From an uncultured Bacilli bacterium (GTDB lineage: Bacteria; Bacillota_I; Bacilli_A; RF39; UBA660): 64,000 nucleotides of DNA. The stretch covers positions 1 through 64,000 of the forward strand of contig CAKPHC010000001.1 in the NCBI GenBank assembly GCA_934155645.1. Direction: 5' to 3'. Position numbers and translations under genes: made by a program. This document shows, piece by piece, positions 45,458 to 53,560 of this stretch; the stretch's first letter is position 1, and each line of letters begins with the position of its first letter. The notes under the pieces are model-generated. The model saw only the letters and a program-made list of their open reading frames with translations. It ran no database searches and was not told the DNA's origin.

Positions 45458-47254
45458 TTATAGTCCTCCTCCACTACCGAAAGATGCTAATTCTTCTGGA
45501 GTTACAATTATATTAATTCTCATACGACGATGTCCGCATACAAATAACGCTTCACCTTGAGAATAACGTTTAATACTTTCTTTTTCATTATCATTTAAAT
45601 CAACTAATTTCGCTAAATCTTCAGCAGCTTGTTTCTTAAGTCCCATGATTATGTAATAAGATGCATTATCAAATATTGCTTTACCTTGAGTAATTACAGA
45701 AGGAGTTGCAAAGTCACTAGGTTGTTGAGTAATTATAATAGAACCAGTATTATATTTTCTAGCACGGCGTTGGACTTGTGCTAAGAAATCAGCACCTAAT
45801 GAGTTATTATCACCTAATAATACATGAGCTTCATCTACCATAAGGATTGTATCCAAATCACGATTTAAGCAAAGTCCCCAAGCATATTTTAATATGTTGA
45901 AGAAAAGTGCGTTTCTAATGTTTGCTTCAGCATTCATTAATTCTTTTATATTGAAAGTGATAAAATCACTATCATGTGTAATTGTTGTATGACCATCAAA
46001 GTAATATTTTAAATCATTAGTTAATGGTCTTACTTTTAATTCAAGACGTTCCATAATATCTTTTTCATGAGTATGGTCAGTCATAGACATAAGTCTACCT
46101 TTTATAGTTGCGTACACATCACTAAATGTTGGATAATCTTTTGCTGTAAAGTTATAGAAGTCTTTATCAAAATCTATACCAAAACGACGATATGTATCTT
46201 GAACTACTTCACTAAACAATGTAAGTACATCTTCTTCAATTGAAGGGTCATAATACTTCATAAATGCTTTTAAGAATTGAAGAGTTCTAGTAAGTACTGT
46301 ATACCCTAGTCCTTGTTTAATTTCATCTTCATCAGCATCTATTACTATTTGAAGTGGATTAATCATACCATATTCTCCACCTTTACCAAGGTCAATAGTA
46401 TCTCCACCAAATGCTTTAGTCATATCTTCAAGTTCGTTTTCAGGGTCGATTGCTACTATTTGACATCCATTACGAATATGCCCACGAAGCAATAACTTAG
46501 CAGCAGTAGATTTACCACTACCTGATGTACCAAGTAATATAAGGTTAGCATTATTTCTGTTATTTTCCTTCTTAATTTTATATAAGAATTGGTTAAATAG
46601 AATTACACCCCCAGAGAAATCAACACCAAGTAATGTAGATAATCCTGGGTCTTTAATACTATCGAAAATAAATGGATACATTGCTGCAATAGTAATTGAA
46701 GGAATTGGTGTACCAATACGATCTTCTATATCTTGTTTAGGGAATATTGGTATTATTGATTTTAATACCTTTTCTTGTTCAAATCTTAATGAAACAGCTT
46801 TTAATTCCATTGCATCAAGATAGTTTTTAACATTAACTTTCTTTAATTCCAAATCTTCTTTAGTATCAGCTGTAATCATAATGTGCATTTGGAAATCAAA
46901 GATTCTTGCTTGACTTCCAGCTAACATTGTTACGAAATATTCTAGTGATTCATAGTCTAATCTAATTCTCTCTTGAATAGTACGATCACGTTCTTCTTGA
47001 TATCTAGTCTTAAGTTCAGCAATTTGCTTATTTAACATCTTAGATACTGTTGAAAATGGTACTGGAATATGTTTAATAACTACTTTAATGCCTGGCATTG
47101 TAGTAAGTGTAGATAAGTATCCTGGTGCTATAAACTTAGGATAAGATACTACACTTAATATAGTTGCATATTTATCACTTATAAAGAAATCACTATACCC
47201 AAAGCTAAGTCCTTTTGGAGCAATTTGTGATTTAAAATTCATTGAACTACTCAT
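45458..47254 (-). CDS. VirB4-family ATPase, main part
   Basis: This 598-residue protein holds the CagE/TrbE/VirB-type middle region and the C-terminal ATPase: Walker A LGTSGSGKSTAAKLL (about 238-252), AIDPENELEDM, Walker B ILMVDEAHVLLGD (about 465-477), and QVQRRARKYNTGSIIITQQ. It powers T4SS assembly or transport. The start ATG overlaps the stop of the N-terminal-part gene as ATGA and has its own GGTGGTGGCACT. Added to the 184-residue upstream product, the total equals a normal VirB4. Confidence 0.93.
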   Translation of the reverse strand: MSSSMNFKSQIAPKGLSFGYSDFFISDKYATILSVVSYPKFIAPGYLSTLTTMPGIKVVIKHIPVPFSTVSKMLNKQIAELKTRYQEERDRTIQERIRLDYESLEYFVTMLAGSQARIFDFQMHIMITADTKEDLELKKVNVKNYLDAMELKAVSLRFEQEKVLKSIIPIFPKQDIEDRIGTPIPSITIAAMYPFIFDSIKDPGLSTLLGVDFSGGVILFNQFLYKIKKENNRNNANLILLGTSGSGKSTAAKLLLRGHIRNGCQIVAIDPENELEDMTKAFGGDTIDLGKGGEYGMINPLQIVIDADEDEIKQGLGYTVLTRTLQFLKAFMKYYDPSIEEDVLTLFSEVVQDTYRRFGIDFDKDFYNFTAKDYPTFSDVYATIKGRLMSMTDHTHEKDIMERLELKVRPLTNDLKYYFDGHTTITHDSDFITFNIKELMNAEANIRNALFFNILKYAWGLCLNRDLDTILMVDEAHVLLGDNNSLGADFLAQVQRRARKYNTGSIIITQQPSDFATPSVITQGKAIFDNASYYIIMGLKKQAAEDLAKLVDLNDNEKESIKRYSQGEALFVCGHRRMRINIIVTPEELASFGSGGGL

Positions 47255-47805
47255 AGTGCCACCACCGTTCCGAATTCTGTTGTTTTACCACCATTCAAGA
47301 AATTATCAAGAATAATTCTTAAATCTTCATTACTTGTTTGACTAGATAAAAGTCCACATGCAGATAAAGAGTTAATTAACATTCTAATACGTTTTTGAAT
47401 TAAGTCTAAGTTATTCTCTTTAAATAGAATATAGTACTCAGTATCAACAACATTATTATTCATAAATCCGTTTCCTTTTTGTATATCCTCACTAATCAAT
47501 TTTCTAATTGCAGGGGAATTAGTTTGATTATACAAAAGCTGTAATTGTGACATATACACAGAAATATCTACAGGTCTATCAGCAACTATTAACCAGAATT
47601 CAAAATCTATTTGGTTATAGAAATTCTTCAAATTCATTAATACATTTGTTTGAGAGTCCTCATCTAATATAAAGATATTTCTTGGTGCTATTTTAACACC
47701 AGTTACTTTTAATTGATTATCTAGGATAATCATTCCATTGGTAATTGATTGAATTGGAACCCAATCCTCAGTATACTTACTTGTTACCATCTTGTTCTTC
47801 GCCAT
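47251..47805 (-). CDS. VirB4 N-terminal part encoded as a separate protein
   Basis: This 184-residue protein corresponds to the front domain of Gram-positive VirB4/TraE proteins: WVPIQSITNGMIILDNQLKV then an FYNQIDFEFWLIVADRPVDI block and a long helical region. The gene ends in TGA overlapping the ATG of the ATPase gene. No frame-shift slip site such as AAAAAAG is present at the junction, so a real gene split with translational coupling is likelier than a sequence error. It sits between VirB3-like and VirB4. Confidence 0.78.
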   Translation of the reverse strand: MAKNKMVTSKYTEDWVPIQSITNGMIILDNQLKVTGVKIAPRNIFILDEDSQTNVLMNLKNFYNQIDFEFWLIVADRPVDISVYMSQLQLLYNQTNSPAIRKLISEDIQKGNGFMNNNVVDTEYYILFKENNLDLIQKRIRMLINSLSACGLLSSQTSNEDLRIILDNFLNGGKTTEFGTVVAL

Positions 47806-48121
47806 ATTTATTACACCAACCTTTCCAATAATACCTTTGTCTATTTACAAAGAAATACTCATATATATCAGTTAATAAAACCAATACATTATGCTGATAC
47901 GGTATAGGGATTACTAAGAATCCTGTAATAGCAGCAGGAGCAACTACCGCTACTGCAACTATCCAATTTGTCAACATTCCTTGGAATATTAACATAAGTA
48001 AAAATGTTATCCCTACTCCAGTTCCAAATATTGCTAAATCTATTCCTCGAAAAAATCCGAATATTAGTTTTCCTCGGTTAGAGTTAGCAGGTATTAAATA
48101 ATTGTTATTATTTTCCACCAA
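47777..48121 (-). CDS. VirB3/PrgI-like membrane protein
   Basis: This protein of about 114 residues has a short polar start (YLIPANSNRGKLIFG), two adjacent helices (about 22-42 and 48-66) and a cytosolic tail with YFFVNRQRYYW, the layout of VirB3/PrgI. It works with VirB4. There is no ATG in the right place. AAAGGAG points to TTG at 48121 or GTG at 48118; the GTG at 48127 overlaps the ribosome site. It overlaps the next gene by 29 bases. Confidence 0.8.
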   Translation of the reverse strand: MVENNNNYLIPANSNRGKLIFGFFRGIDLAIFGTGVGITFLLMLIFQGMLTNWIVAVAVVAPAAITGFLVIPIPYQHNVLVLLTDIYEYFFVNRQRYYWKGWCNKYGEEQDGNK

Positions 48122-48150
48122 TATCACTCTCCTTTTTATTCATATATATA

Positions 48151-49812
48151 TTATCTGGATAAATCATCACGACTTACGTGAGCTTTTTCTGGATTTGCTC
48201 TTCCCTTAGCTTTATAAGATGCCTTAGTAATTCTTCCACGTTTATAATCAGGTCTAGCAGTTTTTTTATCGGCAGCCAATTTTTCTCTATATGATTTATG
48301 ATTATAAGTATCATTAGCTTTATCCATTTTATTGTAGTTGCTTTCAGCAATAGCAGCTTGAGATTCGGCTTCGTACATAATTTGTCTTGCCTTTTCTTCA
48401 GTAACATCGTTACCCATTAGGTCAACATAATGACCAGTTTGGTTACCAGCCGTCCAGTTATCTCTAGCTTCAGTAGCCAGTCCTTTCATTTCAATCATGT
48501 TATTCTTAGCTTGATCAGCTGTGGCATCACTAATATTAAGTTTTTTACCAGCAGCAGATAATTGTGCTTTGGTTGCAGATGATTGAAGTGCAGCCAAGAT
48601 ACCACTCTTAGCTTTAGGATCCCCAGTTCTTGCTTGTAACGCAGTATCACCGGCAGTTCGCCATGCGCTAGCTTTCTTTCCGGTCATACCGCCTTGAATA
48701 CCGGCACTTGCTCCAGAAAACAATCCTGTAACAGCGCCTCTAAATCCTCTACCAGATATAGCACCTGATACAATACCTGCCCCTGCTCCTAAAACTCCAC
48801 CAGTAAAGGCAGCCAAGCCTCCGCTTGTATCTTTATCATGTTTGATTCCTAATGCATCTTTAACAAAGTTAGGCGCATCTTTAGCAAACATTAATAACGC
48901 TATTATTAAGAATACATACAAATATCCTTTTCTAATTGCATCCGTAGGTAATGTAGCAGGGTCTAATAATGTATCATTAGCCAAAGCAGATAAAAGAAGT
49001 AATACTATATAAACAATTCCTAATCTTACAAATATATCTAAAAATGTTGAAGTTAATTGTTTAGTCCAAGAAGCAAAAGCTCCATCTTTAGATGATTTTG
49101 GATCTATATAACTCATGATAGGTATAGGAGCCATCATTTCTAAGATAAACATCTTAAATAGTCGCATACCAATCTTTATAGTCATTGATACAAGAATAAT
49201 TACAATAGCAATTCCTGTAACAAATGCCGTAAAGGAATTAAAATTATAAGCATAATATCCATCTATTTTATCAGCATAGGTAGACATCATTATTTCAACC
49301 GCATCATCACCAGGTTTTATCGGATCAGGTGCATCCTCGCATCCAGAACAAGGTGTATAAAACGCAGCTAGTGCAGTTGAAGCAAGTAAATTAGCATTAT
49401 CTGCAACATCACCAGAATTATCAGTAGCTTGTCCTAAAATAACTTTTGGAAGCATTGGAATAAATACTTCTTGTGCCCTGTTTAATAGTGGAAAAACCAT
49501 CGGTAAAATAATGATTAACGCTAACATAGTAACAGTTCTAGCAATTAACTTACCAGCACCTTTTTCTTTATCTACCATAGTGTCCGGATTAACTAAATAT
49601 TTTAAGAACGAAATAGTCAATTTAAATACCATAAATATCGCTAAAAAAGCATATATACGATTGTAAATATCACCAACCAAACCTTCAGTTAGTTTTAAAT
49701 TTGCTATATCAAATATACCTTGCATAATGAATTCTATCAAAGAATACACACAATAATTAAGACCAGCAAACAATCCCCTAAGTCCGGTCATAAACCAGTT
49801 AGCTTCTTGCAT
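48151..49812 (-). CDS. VirB6/TrbL-like membrane channel protein
   Basis: This 553-residue polytopic protein has about seven helices in its first 345 residues (for example VKLTISFLKYLVN region, ITIKIGMRLFKMFILEMMA, and FLIIALLMFAKDAPNF). A Gly/Ala segment (GGVLGAGAGIVSGAISG, about 345-361) and a basic cytosolic tail follow. This is the shape of Gram-positive TrbL/VirB6 channel subunits. The real start is the ATG at 49812, one base after the VirB2-like stop. A charged C-terminus with KSYREKLAADKKT could bind VirB4 or VirD4. Confidence 0.85.
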   Translation of the reverse strand: MQEANWFMTGLRGLFAGLNYCVYSLIEFIMQGIFDIANLKLTEGLVGDIYNRIYAFLAIFMVFKLTISFLKYLVNPDTMVDKEKGAGKLIARTVTMLALIIILPMVFPLLNRAQEVFIPMLPKVILGQATDNSGDVADNANLLASTALAAFYTPCSGCEDAPDPIKPGDDAVEIMMSTYADKIDGYYAYNFNSFTAFVTGIAIVIILVSMTIKIGMRLFKMFILEMMAPIPIMSYIDPKSSKDGAFASWTKQLTSTFLDIFVRLGIVYIVLLLLSALANDTLLDPATLPTDAIRKGYLYVFLIIALLMFAKDAPNFVKDALGIKHDKDTSGGLAAFTGGVLGAGAGIVSGAISGRGFRGAVTGLFSGASAGIQGGMTGKKASAWRTAGDTALQARTGDPKAKSGILAALQSSATKAQLSAAGKKLNISDATADQAKNNMIEMKGLATEARDNWTAGNQTGHYVDLMGNDVTEEKARQIMYEAESQAAIAESNYNKMDKANDTYNHKSYREKLAADKKTARPDYKRGRITKASYKAKGRANPEKAHVSRDDLSR

Positions 49813-49813
49813 A

Positions 49814-50197
49814 CTAACCACCAACCTTTTCTAATCCACAAGTAGGATCATCAACGATTTTACCTTTAATACCAGCTACATTGATTAAAACTCTTACTAT
49901 AAGTGGTACAAAGAATATTGCAACTGCCGCAATTGCACGTTTAACAACTCTTGATGTAGCAGTTTTAATTTGCTTATCATCGCCTGCTAAAACAGCTTGT
50001 CCTAAATCCACTGAACATAAAACAATTAACAAAATAGGTACTAATATTCTTATCCAATCAATTATTTCATTTATAAATTCATACGCATCAGCTGTAAAAA
50101 TTCCATCACAAGAGACAGCATAAACCGGTTTAACTGTTAAAAACGTTAAACACATAACTATAAAAATTACTTTTTTTAGTATCTTTTCTCTTAACAT
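49814..50197 (-). CDS. VirB2/TrbC-like pilin-type protein 1
   Basis: This 127-residue protein has a signal peptide (about 1-29, ending VYAVS). Two helices lie near 45-65 and 80-105, separated by a basic loop DDKQIKTATSRVVKRA. This matches VirB2/TrbC major pilins. It has Cys 30 and Cys 120 in the mature part. It is first in the T4SS operon, with promoter at 50227-50235 and GAGGTGACGT as site. A clear paralogue is encoded at 51483-51824. Confidence 0.85.
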   Translation of the reverse strand: MLREKILKKVIFIVMCLTFLTVKPVYAVSCDGIFTADAYEFINEIIDWIRILVPILLIVLCSVDLGQAVLAGDDKQIKTATSRVVKRAIAAVAIFFVPLIVRVLINVAGIKGKIVDDPTCGLEKVGG

Positions 50198-50226
50198 ACG
50201 TCACCTCAAGATAAATAATCAATCAT

Positions 50227-50235
50227 ATTATAGCA
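50227..50235 (-). promoter_or_regulatory. Extended -10 promoter of the T4SS operon
   Basis: TGCTATAAT about 30 bases before the ATG at 50197. Its upstream region lies in the terminator of the preceding gene and only a poor -35 is seen. Confidence 0.6.
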
Positions 50236-50270
50236 CAAAAAAAATAATAACAAAACATTTTGTTATTATT
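50235..50270 (-). terminator. Terminator between the 50.3-51.4 kb gene and the T4SS operon
   Basis: 13-base stem AATAATAACAAAA/TTTTGTTATTATT followed by seven Ts in the minus-strand transcript. Strong. Confidence 0.88.
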
Positions 50271-50279
50271 TTTAATTAA

Positions 50280-51389
50280 TTATTTAACAATATATGGGTC
50301 ATCAAACGTTCCAGTACCAGATACATAAGAAACATTTGGGTCTAAATAAGCTACTAATCTCAATCCTCTTGTTGTCTTAGGATATGCAACTTCCATTTTA
50401 TCCCTTACATAATAAACATCTTCACTATTGTCAGAAACACCAGTAATTGTCCACCATTCATCGTAGAAATCTGAAAGAATATAATTGTAATTATAACAAG
50501 AATCATCTAATGCTTTCACACAATTACCATCCAAGCTAGCATTCATATAATCATAAGTTGGTAATAATGTAAAATATTGATTTTCAAGTATTTTTGAACA
50601 CTCTGCACTTCCATCTCTAGAAGTATCATCAAGAGCACGTTTACCAATACAAGCATTATGGGTGGTAATTAATCTTTTTATTTTTAAGAAAGTATCTTTA
50701 GTATCAGTAATTTGAGATTGTATAAAATCATTTACCCTGCTAACTTCATAATCATTAATACCATAATAATGACCAGTTTCAGTATTATAACGATCATCCC
50801 ACAAAGTTCTTGCTAATTCAGGTGAACCAAGAACTTGAATTCTTCCATCTTCAAATACCTTAACTACCTGCCAAATATAATCTCCAACCTTAATGTTATT
50901 ATTCAATTTTTCACCTTTAAATACAAATACCTTAGTAGTTGTATCAGGATTCATTGGGTCAACTTGTTCTTCTTCATACAAACCATTACCAGAAGTAACA
51001 ATTGTACTAGTAAGTTTTTTAAATAAAGCCCCAGTAGTATAATTGTTTCCACAATCAACAGATCCTTTATATGAATAACCATTAGGAATTTTTGTAACGT
51101 GTAACTTACCAGAACATGTAACACCTTTCTTAGTATACTTAGATAAATCTCTCATATATCCGTTAGATACTAAAACACTTACATCAATAGTATCAGTTCC
51201 AGTTTCTGGAAGCTTACTTGGATTATCAGTATAATAAGCTTCTCCTGCTGTAGCAATTTTATCTTCCAAATCACTGTAACTTAAATTTTTACTCTTTCCA
51301 CCGACTAATAGCAACGTAATAATTATAACCAACAAAATCACTATCATTACTGATGATAACATAATAATCATTTTTTTATTCAATTTCAT
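50280..51389 (-). CDS. Membrane-anchored protein with pseudopilin-like front region
   Basis: I cannot name a family for this 369-residue protein. An N-terminal helix (about 7-31) is followed by SDLEDKIATAGEAYYTDNPS, which recalls the helical start of pseudopilins, and then a cysteine-containing beta region and a C-terminal segment ending in GTFDDPYIVK. Start ATG at 51389 behind AAAGGTGAAGAAA; the GTG at 51398 overlaps the site. Its own promoter and strong terminator make it a separate unit inside the pilus/secretion region, as expected for an abundant surface subunit. Confidence 0.65.
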   Translation of the reverse strand: MKLNKKMIIMLSSVMIVILLVIIITLLLVGGKSKNLSYSDLEDKIATAGEAYYTDNPSKLPETGTDTIDVSVLVSNGYMRDLSKYTKKGVTCSGKLHVTKIPNGYSYKGSVDCGNNYTTGALFKKLTSTIVTSGNGLYEEEQVDPMNPDTTTKVFVFKGEKLNNNIKVGDYIWQVVKVFEDGRIQVLGSPELARTLWDDRYNTETGHYYGINDYEVSRVNDFIQSQITDTKDTFLKIKRLITTHNACIGKRALDDTSRDGSAECSKILENQYFTLLPTYDYMNASLDGNCVKALDDSCYNYNYILSDFYDEWWTITGVSDNSEDVYYVRDKMEVAYPKTTRGLRLVAYLDPNVSYVSGTGTFDDPYIVK

Positions 51390-51416
51390 TTTCTTCACCT
51401 TTGCTTTTCTAAGAAG

Positions 51417-51445
51417 ATTATATCAAATATAAATAAAAAAAACAA
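51417..51445 (-). promoter_or_regulatory. Promoter of the 50.3-51.4 kb gene
   Basis: TTGTTT, 17 bases, TATAAT with extended TG. Its -35 lies in the T-tract of the upstream terminator. Confidence 0.6.
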
Positions 51446-51467
51446 ACATATATTTAAAATATGCTTG
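51433..51467 (-). terminator. Terminator of VirB2-like protein 2
   Basis: Stem CAAGCATAT/ATATGTTTG (one wobble) with eight Ts in the minus-strand transcript. Confidence 0.75.
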
Positions 51468-51482
51468 CAAATTCTTTTTTAA

Positions 51483-51824
51483 TTACGCATTACCTATAGT
51501 AGACGCCTTACCAGACCAGCAGCTCCAGAAATTAGCTTTAATTACTCCATCACTACTTTTACCAGAATCTCCTACCATGTTAATTAATAAATTAACTAAT
51601 AATGGTACGAAGAATACTGCGATAGCAGCAATTGCTCTTTTAACTAATTTAGATGTAGCTCCTTTAATTTCCTTATCATCACTTGCTAATACAGCTTTAC
51701 CTAAATCAATAGAACCCATAATAATTAATAAAACTGGAATGGCCCATTGAATAATAGTTAAAACAGATTTAAGAAATGTGATAAGTGGATTTAACTCATC
51801 ACAAACAGTAGCTAAAAATAACAT
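51483..51824 (-). CDS. VirB2/TrbC-like pilin-type protein 2
   Basis: This 113-residue paralogue of the protein at 49814-50197 shares the core VLLIIMGSIDLGKAVLAS, DDKEIKGATSKLVKRAIAAI and AVFFVPLLVNLLINM. Instead of a long signal peptide it begins MLFLATVCDELNP. The tail has two Cys (FWSCWSG and the front one) that might pair. It has its own consensus promoter with a palindrome over the -35 and its own terminator, as a single-gene pilin unit. The two paralogues may be alternative pilin or channel subunits. Confidence 0.82.
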   Translation of the reverse strand: MLFLATVCDELNPLITFLKSVLTIIQWAIPVLLIIMGSIDLGKAVLASDDKEIKGATSKLVKRAIAAIAVFFVPLLVNLLINMVGDSGKSSDGVIKANFWSCWSGKASTIGNA

Positions 51825-51850
51825 ATCATTTCCTCCTTTTTCTTAATTAA

Positions 51851-51879
51851 ATCATACTTTATTCTACAAATATTGTCAA
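51851..51879 (-). promoter_or_regulatory. Promoter of VirB2-like protein 2
   Basis: TTGACA, 17 bases, TATGAT; the ribosome site AAGGAGG follows. Confidence 0.85.
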
Positions 51880-51886
51880 CAATATT
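51869..51886. promoter_or_regulatory. Palindrome over the -35 of the VirB2-like pilin promoter
   Basis: AATATTGT-CA-ACAATATT is a perfect 8-base inverted repeat that covers the -35 of the promoter at 51851-51879. A regulator binding there would control pilin-type expression. Confidence 0.65.
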
Positions 51887-51910
51887 AGTATTTATTAACA
51901 CATATTTACA

Positions 51911-52888
51911 TTATTTTCTAACTAATCCTAGCTTAACTAAAAAGTCCGTAAGCATAGGTTTACTAGAACGATCATCAAGTGGTTTTATTACACTAAATAC
52001 TTTAATACCAGTCTCATATTCAAAAGTATCTAAGTTACCTCCTGCTACTAAAGTTTTATTAAGTACTACTTTCTGACCTTTCAATTTATTAAGTGCATTA
52101 CCATCTAATTTTAATAATTTATTCAATTTCAAAATAGATGGTTCAACTAAATATATAACATCATCACATACATTAGGATCACAATCATTCAAATCAATTA
52201 CTACTACATTATAATTACGGGCTTTTAAAAGCTCACGCATCAAATCTTGTTTACTAACTGATATTAAAGAATTATCGTTAAAATACATAAACTCACGCTT
52301 ATTTACTTCTAGTGCTAATACACTAACACCATGTATAGTTTCTAGTTCTCTTTTCATTAAATAAGTTAATGTTGTAGCACCAGCATTTTGAGTAACATTT
52401 TTAATACCTATTATTCTACTAACTGGAACAGCTTGCATAGGTCCACTAGCAACAACTTGAGTTGGTGCTTGAACATTACCAACCACAACCGGTCCAGTTG
52501 CAACGGGTTCTAATTGATGAAGATGTGCAACATCCTTATATGTATTAGGATGATCAATTAAATAAACAATTTCCTCATACGTTTTACCAAAATTATAAAA
52601 TCCCATAGAAATTAATTTTGAAATAAAACTAGGATTATTAACAGAATTGTCATTAGGTAAAAGTAAAATAATCTTATCTACAGGTAAAGCAATAGATAGT
52701 TTTTGATAATTAACTATATCGTGATAATTTTTTATTGCCGTTACATCTAAAATCATTCTTCCAAAGAAAAAATTAGAGAACTGACTAATAATTTCATCTA
52801 TATCATACTCACCACGTAAAGTTTTAATAATCTCTATATCTAAACCCGATAAAAGTGCTTCTTGCTGATTTGTTATTAAAACATTCAT
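51911..52888 (-). CDS. TadZ/CpaE-like protein with degenerate P-loop
   Basis: This 325-residue protein has a receiver-like front part and a MinD/ParA-like back part, the TadZ/CpaE layout. The place of the Walker A motif (KGGxGKT) reads TQNAGATTLT (about 186-195), with both lysines lost. VVVIDLND is the remaining Walker B-like strand. TadZ proteins direct pilus assembly to a site in the cell, and several are poor ATPases. Linker residues 120-160 are Pro/Val/Ala-rich. It is the last gene of the Tad operon. The ATG follows GAGGGTGATTAA. Confidence 0.75.
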   Translation of the reverse strand: MNVLITNQQEALLSGLDIEIIKTLRGEYDIDEIISQFSNFFFGRMILDVTAIKNYHDIVNYQKLSIALPVDKIILLLPNDNSVNNPSFISKLISMGFYNFGKTYEEIVYLIDHPNTYKDVAHLHQLEPVATGPVVVGNVQAPTQVVASGPMQAVPVSRIIGIKNVTQNAGATTLTYLMKRELETIHGVSVLALEVNKREFMYFNDNSLISVSKQDLMRELLKARNYNVVVIDLNDCDPNVCDDVIYLVEPSILKLNKLLKLDGNALNKLKGQKVVLNKTLVAGGNLDTFEYETGIKVFSVIKPLDDRSSKPMLTDFLVKLGLVRK

Positions 52889-52899
52889 TTAATCACCCT

Positions 52900-53292
52900 C
52901 TAATAATCTTTCTGTGTACATGTAAAATCATCATCTAATTTATCAGTAAATACTGTATCAACCAATCTAGTTTCACCACTGATAGGTATTGATAGTTTAG
53001 TTCTTACTAACGGAACTTGAAAATCAATATAAACTTTTACTGAATATATTGCACCCTTCTCTGTCATAGTTGCTGATATTACATAATCACCATTATATCC
53101 TAATCTTTTAACCATTGTACTTATATCAGTACATGATCCATATCCTTCATTTTGTTCAATCGCATTAATAATCGCATTTTTATATCGGAATACTCTTCCG
53201 TAATTGATGACTATAGCCATAAATCCTATGTAAACAGTTAAGAAAACTAACACTATTTGTAATAATAACGTTCCACCTACGGATTCTCTCAC
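52900..53292 (-). CDS. TadE-like pseudopilin
   Basis: This 130-residue protein has a short basic start, GGTLLLQIVLVFLTVYIGFM (helix, about 6-25), then a helical and beta-rich outward part with two Cys (GSCTD and FTCTQ). This resembles TadE/TadF minor pseudopilins. It starts at a GTG at 53292 behind GAGGTGATTAATA. The E+5 of true TadE signals is absent, so the class is tentative. Between the small pilin-like gene and the TadZ-like gene. Confidence 0.68.
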   Translation of the reverse strand: MRESVGGTLLLQIVLVFLTVYIGFMAIVINYGRVFRYKNAIINAIEQNEGYGSCTDISTMVKRLGYNGDYVISATMTEKGAIYSVKVYIDFQVPLVRTKLSIPISGETRLVDTVFTDKLDDDFTCTQKDY

Positions 53293-53326
53293 TATTAATC
53301 ACCTCTTTCATTACATAACTTAATAA

Positions 53327-53491
53327 TTAACCATTATATGTACCGTTAATTTCAGTATTGTCATTATTGTTCCATCTATTTTGAATAGAATTTAATATAT
53401 TAGGTACAAACAAAGTAACGAATGCTAGAATAGCTGCTACCGCCATAATAGTTACTAATGTCATGTTTAATTCTCCAGTCGCTTCTTTCAT
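53327..53491 (-). CDS. 54-residue pilin-like protein
   Basis: A small gene between TadC and the TadE-like gene encodes a protein with a short leader MKEATG, then ELNMTLVTIMAVAAILAFVT, a hydrophobic helix, and a polar Asn-rich tail (NNNDNTEINGTYNG). Leader plus one helix plus tail is the Flp-pilin layout, with possible cleavage after Gly 6; but Glu is at +1, not at +5 as in the Flp protein at 7638. It has its own near-consensus promoter (53528-53556) and AGGAG site, pointing to high expression and a structural role. Confidence 0.75.
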   Translation of the reverse strand: MKEATGELNMTLVTIMAVAAILAFVTLFVPNILNSIQNRWNNNDNTEINGTYNG

Positions 53492-53527
53492 TCTAAGAAC
53501 AACTCCTTTCTATTATCTACATTAATA

Positions 53528-53556
53528 ATTATAACCAATTCTAAACTTTATATCAA
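53528..53556 (-). promoter_or_regulatory. Internal promoter for the 54-residue pilin-like gene
   Basis: TTGATA, 17 bases, TATAAT, in the gap between the TadC stop and the small gene. It could drive the pilin-like, TadE-like and TadZ-like genes apart from the rest. Confidence 0.82.
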
Positions 53557-53560
53557 TAGT

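Noticed and set aside
47240..47260. A sequencing frameshift splitting VirB4
   Set aside because: The ATPase gene has its own ATG, ribosome site and ATGA overlap, typical of true coupled genes; not fully excluded.
40305..50197. An integrative conjugative element
   Set aside because: VirB/VirD4 genes are present, but no relaxase, integrase, att repeats or replication gene is seen in the flanks within the window.
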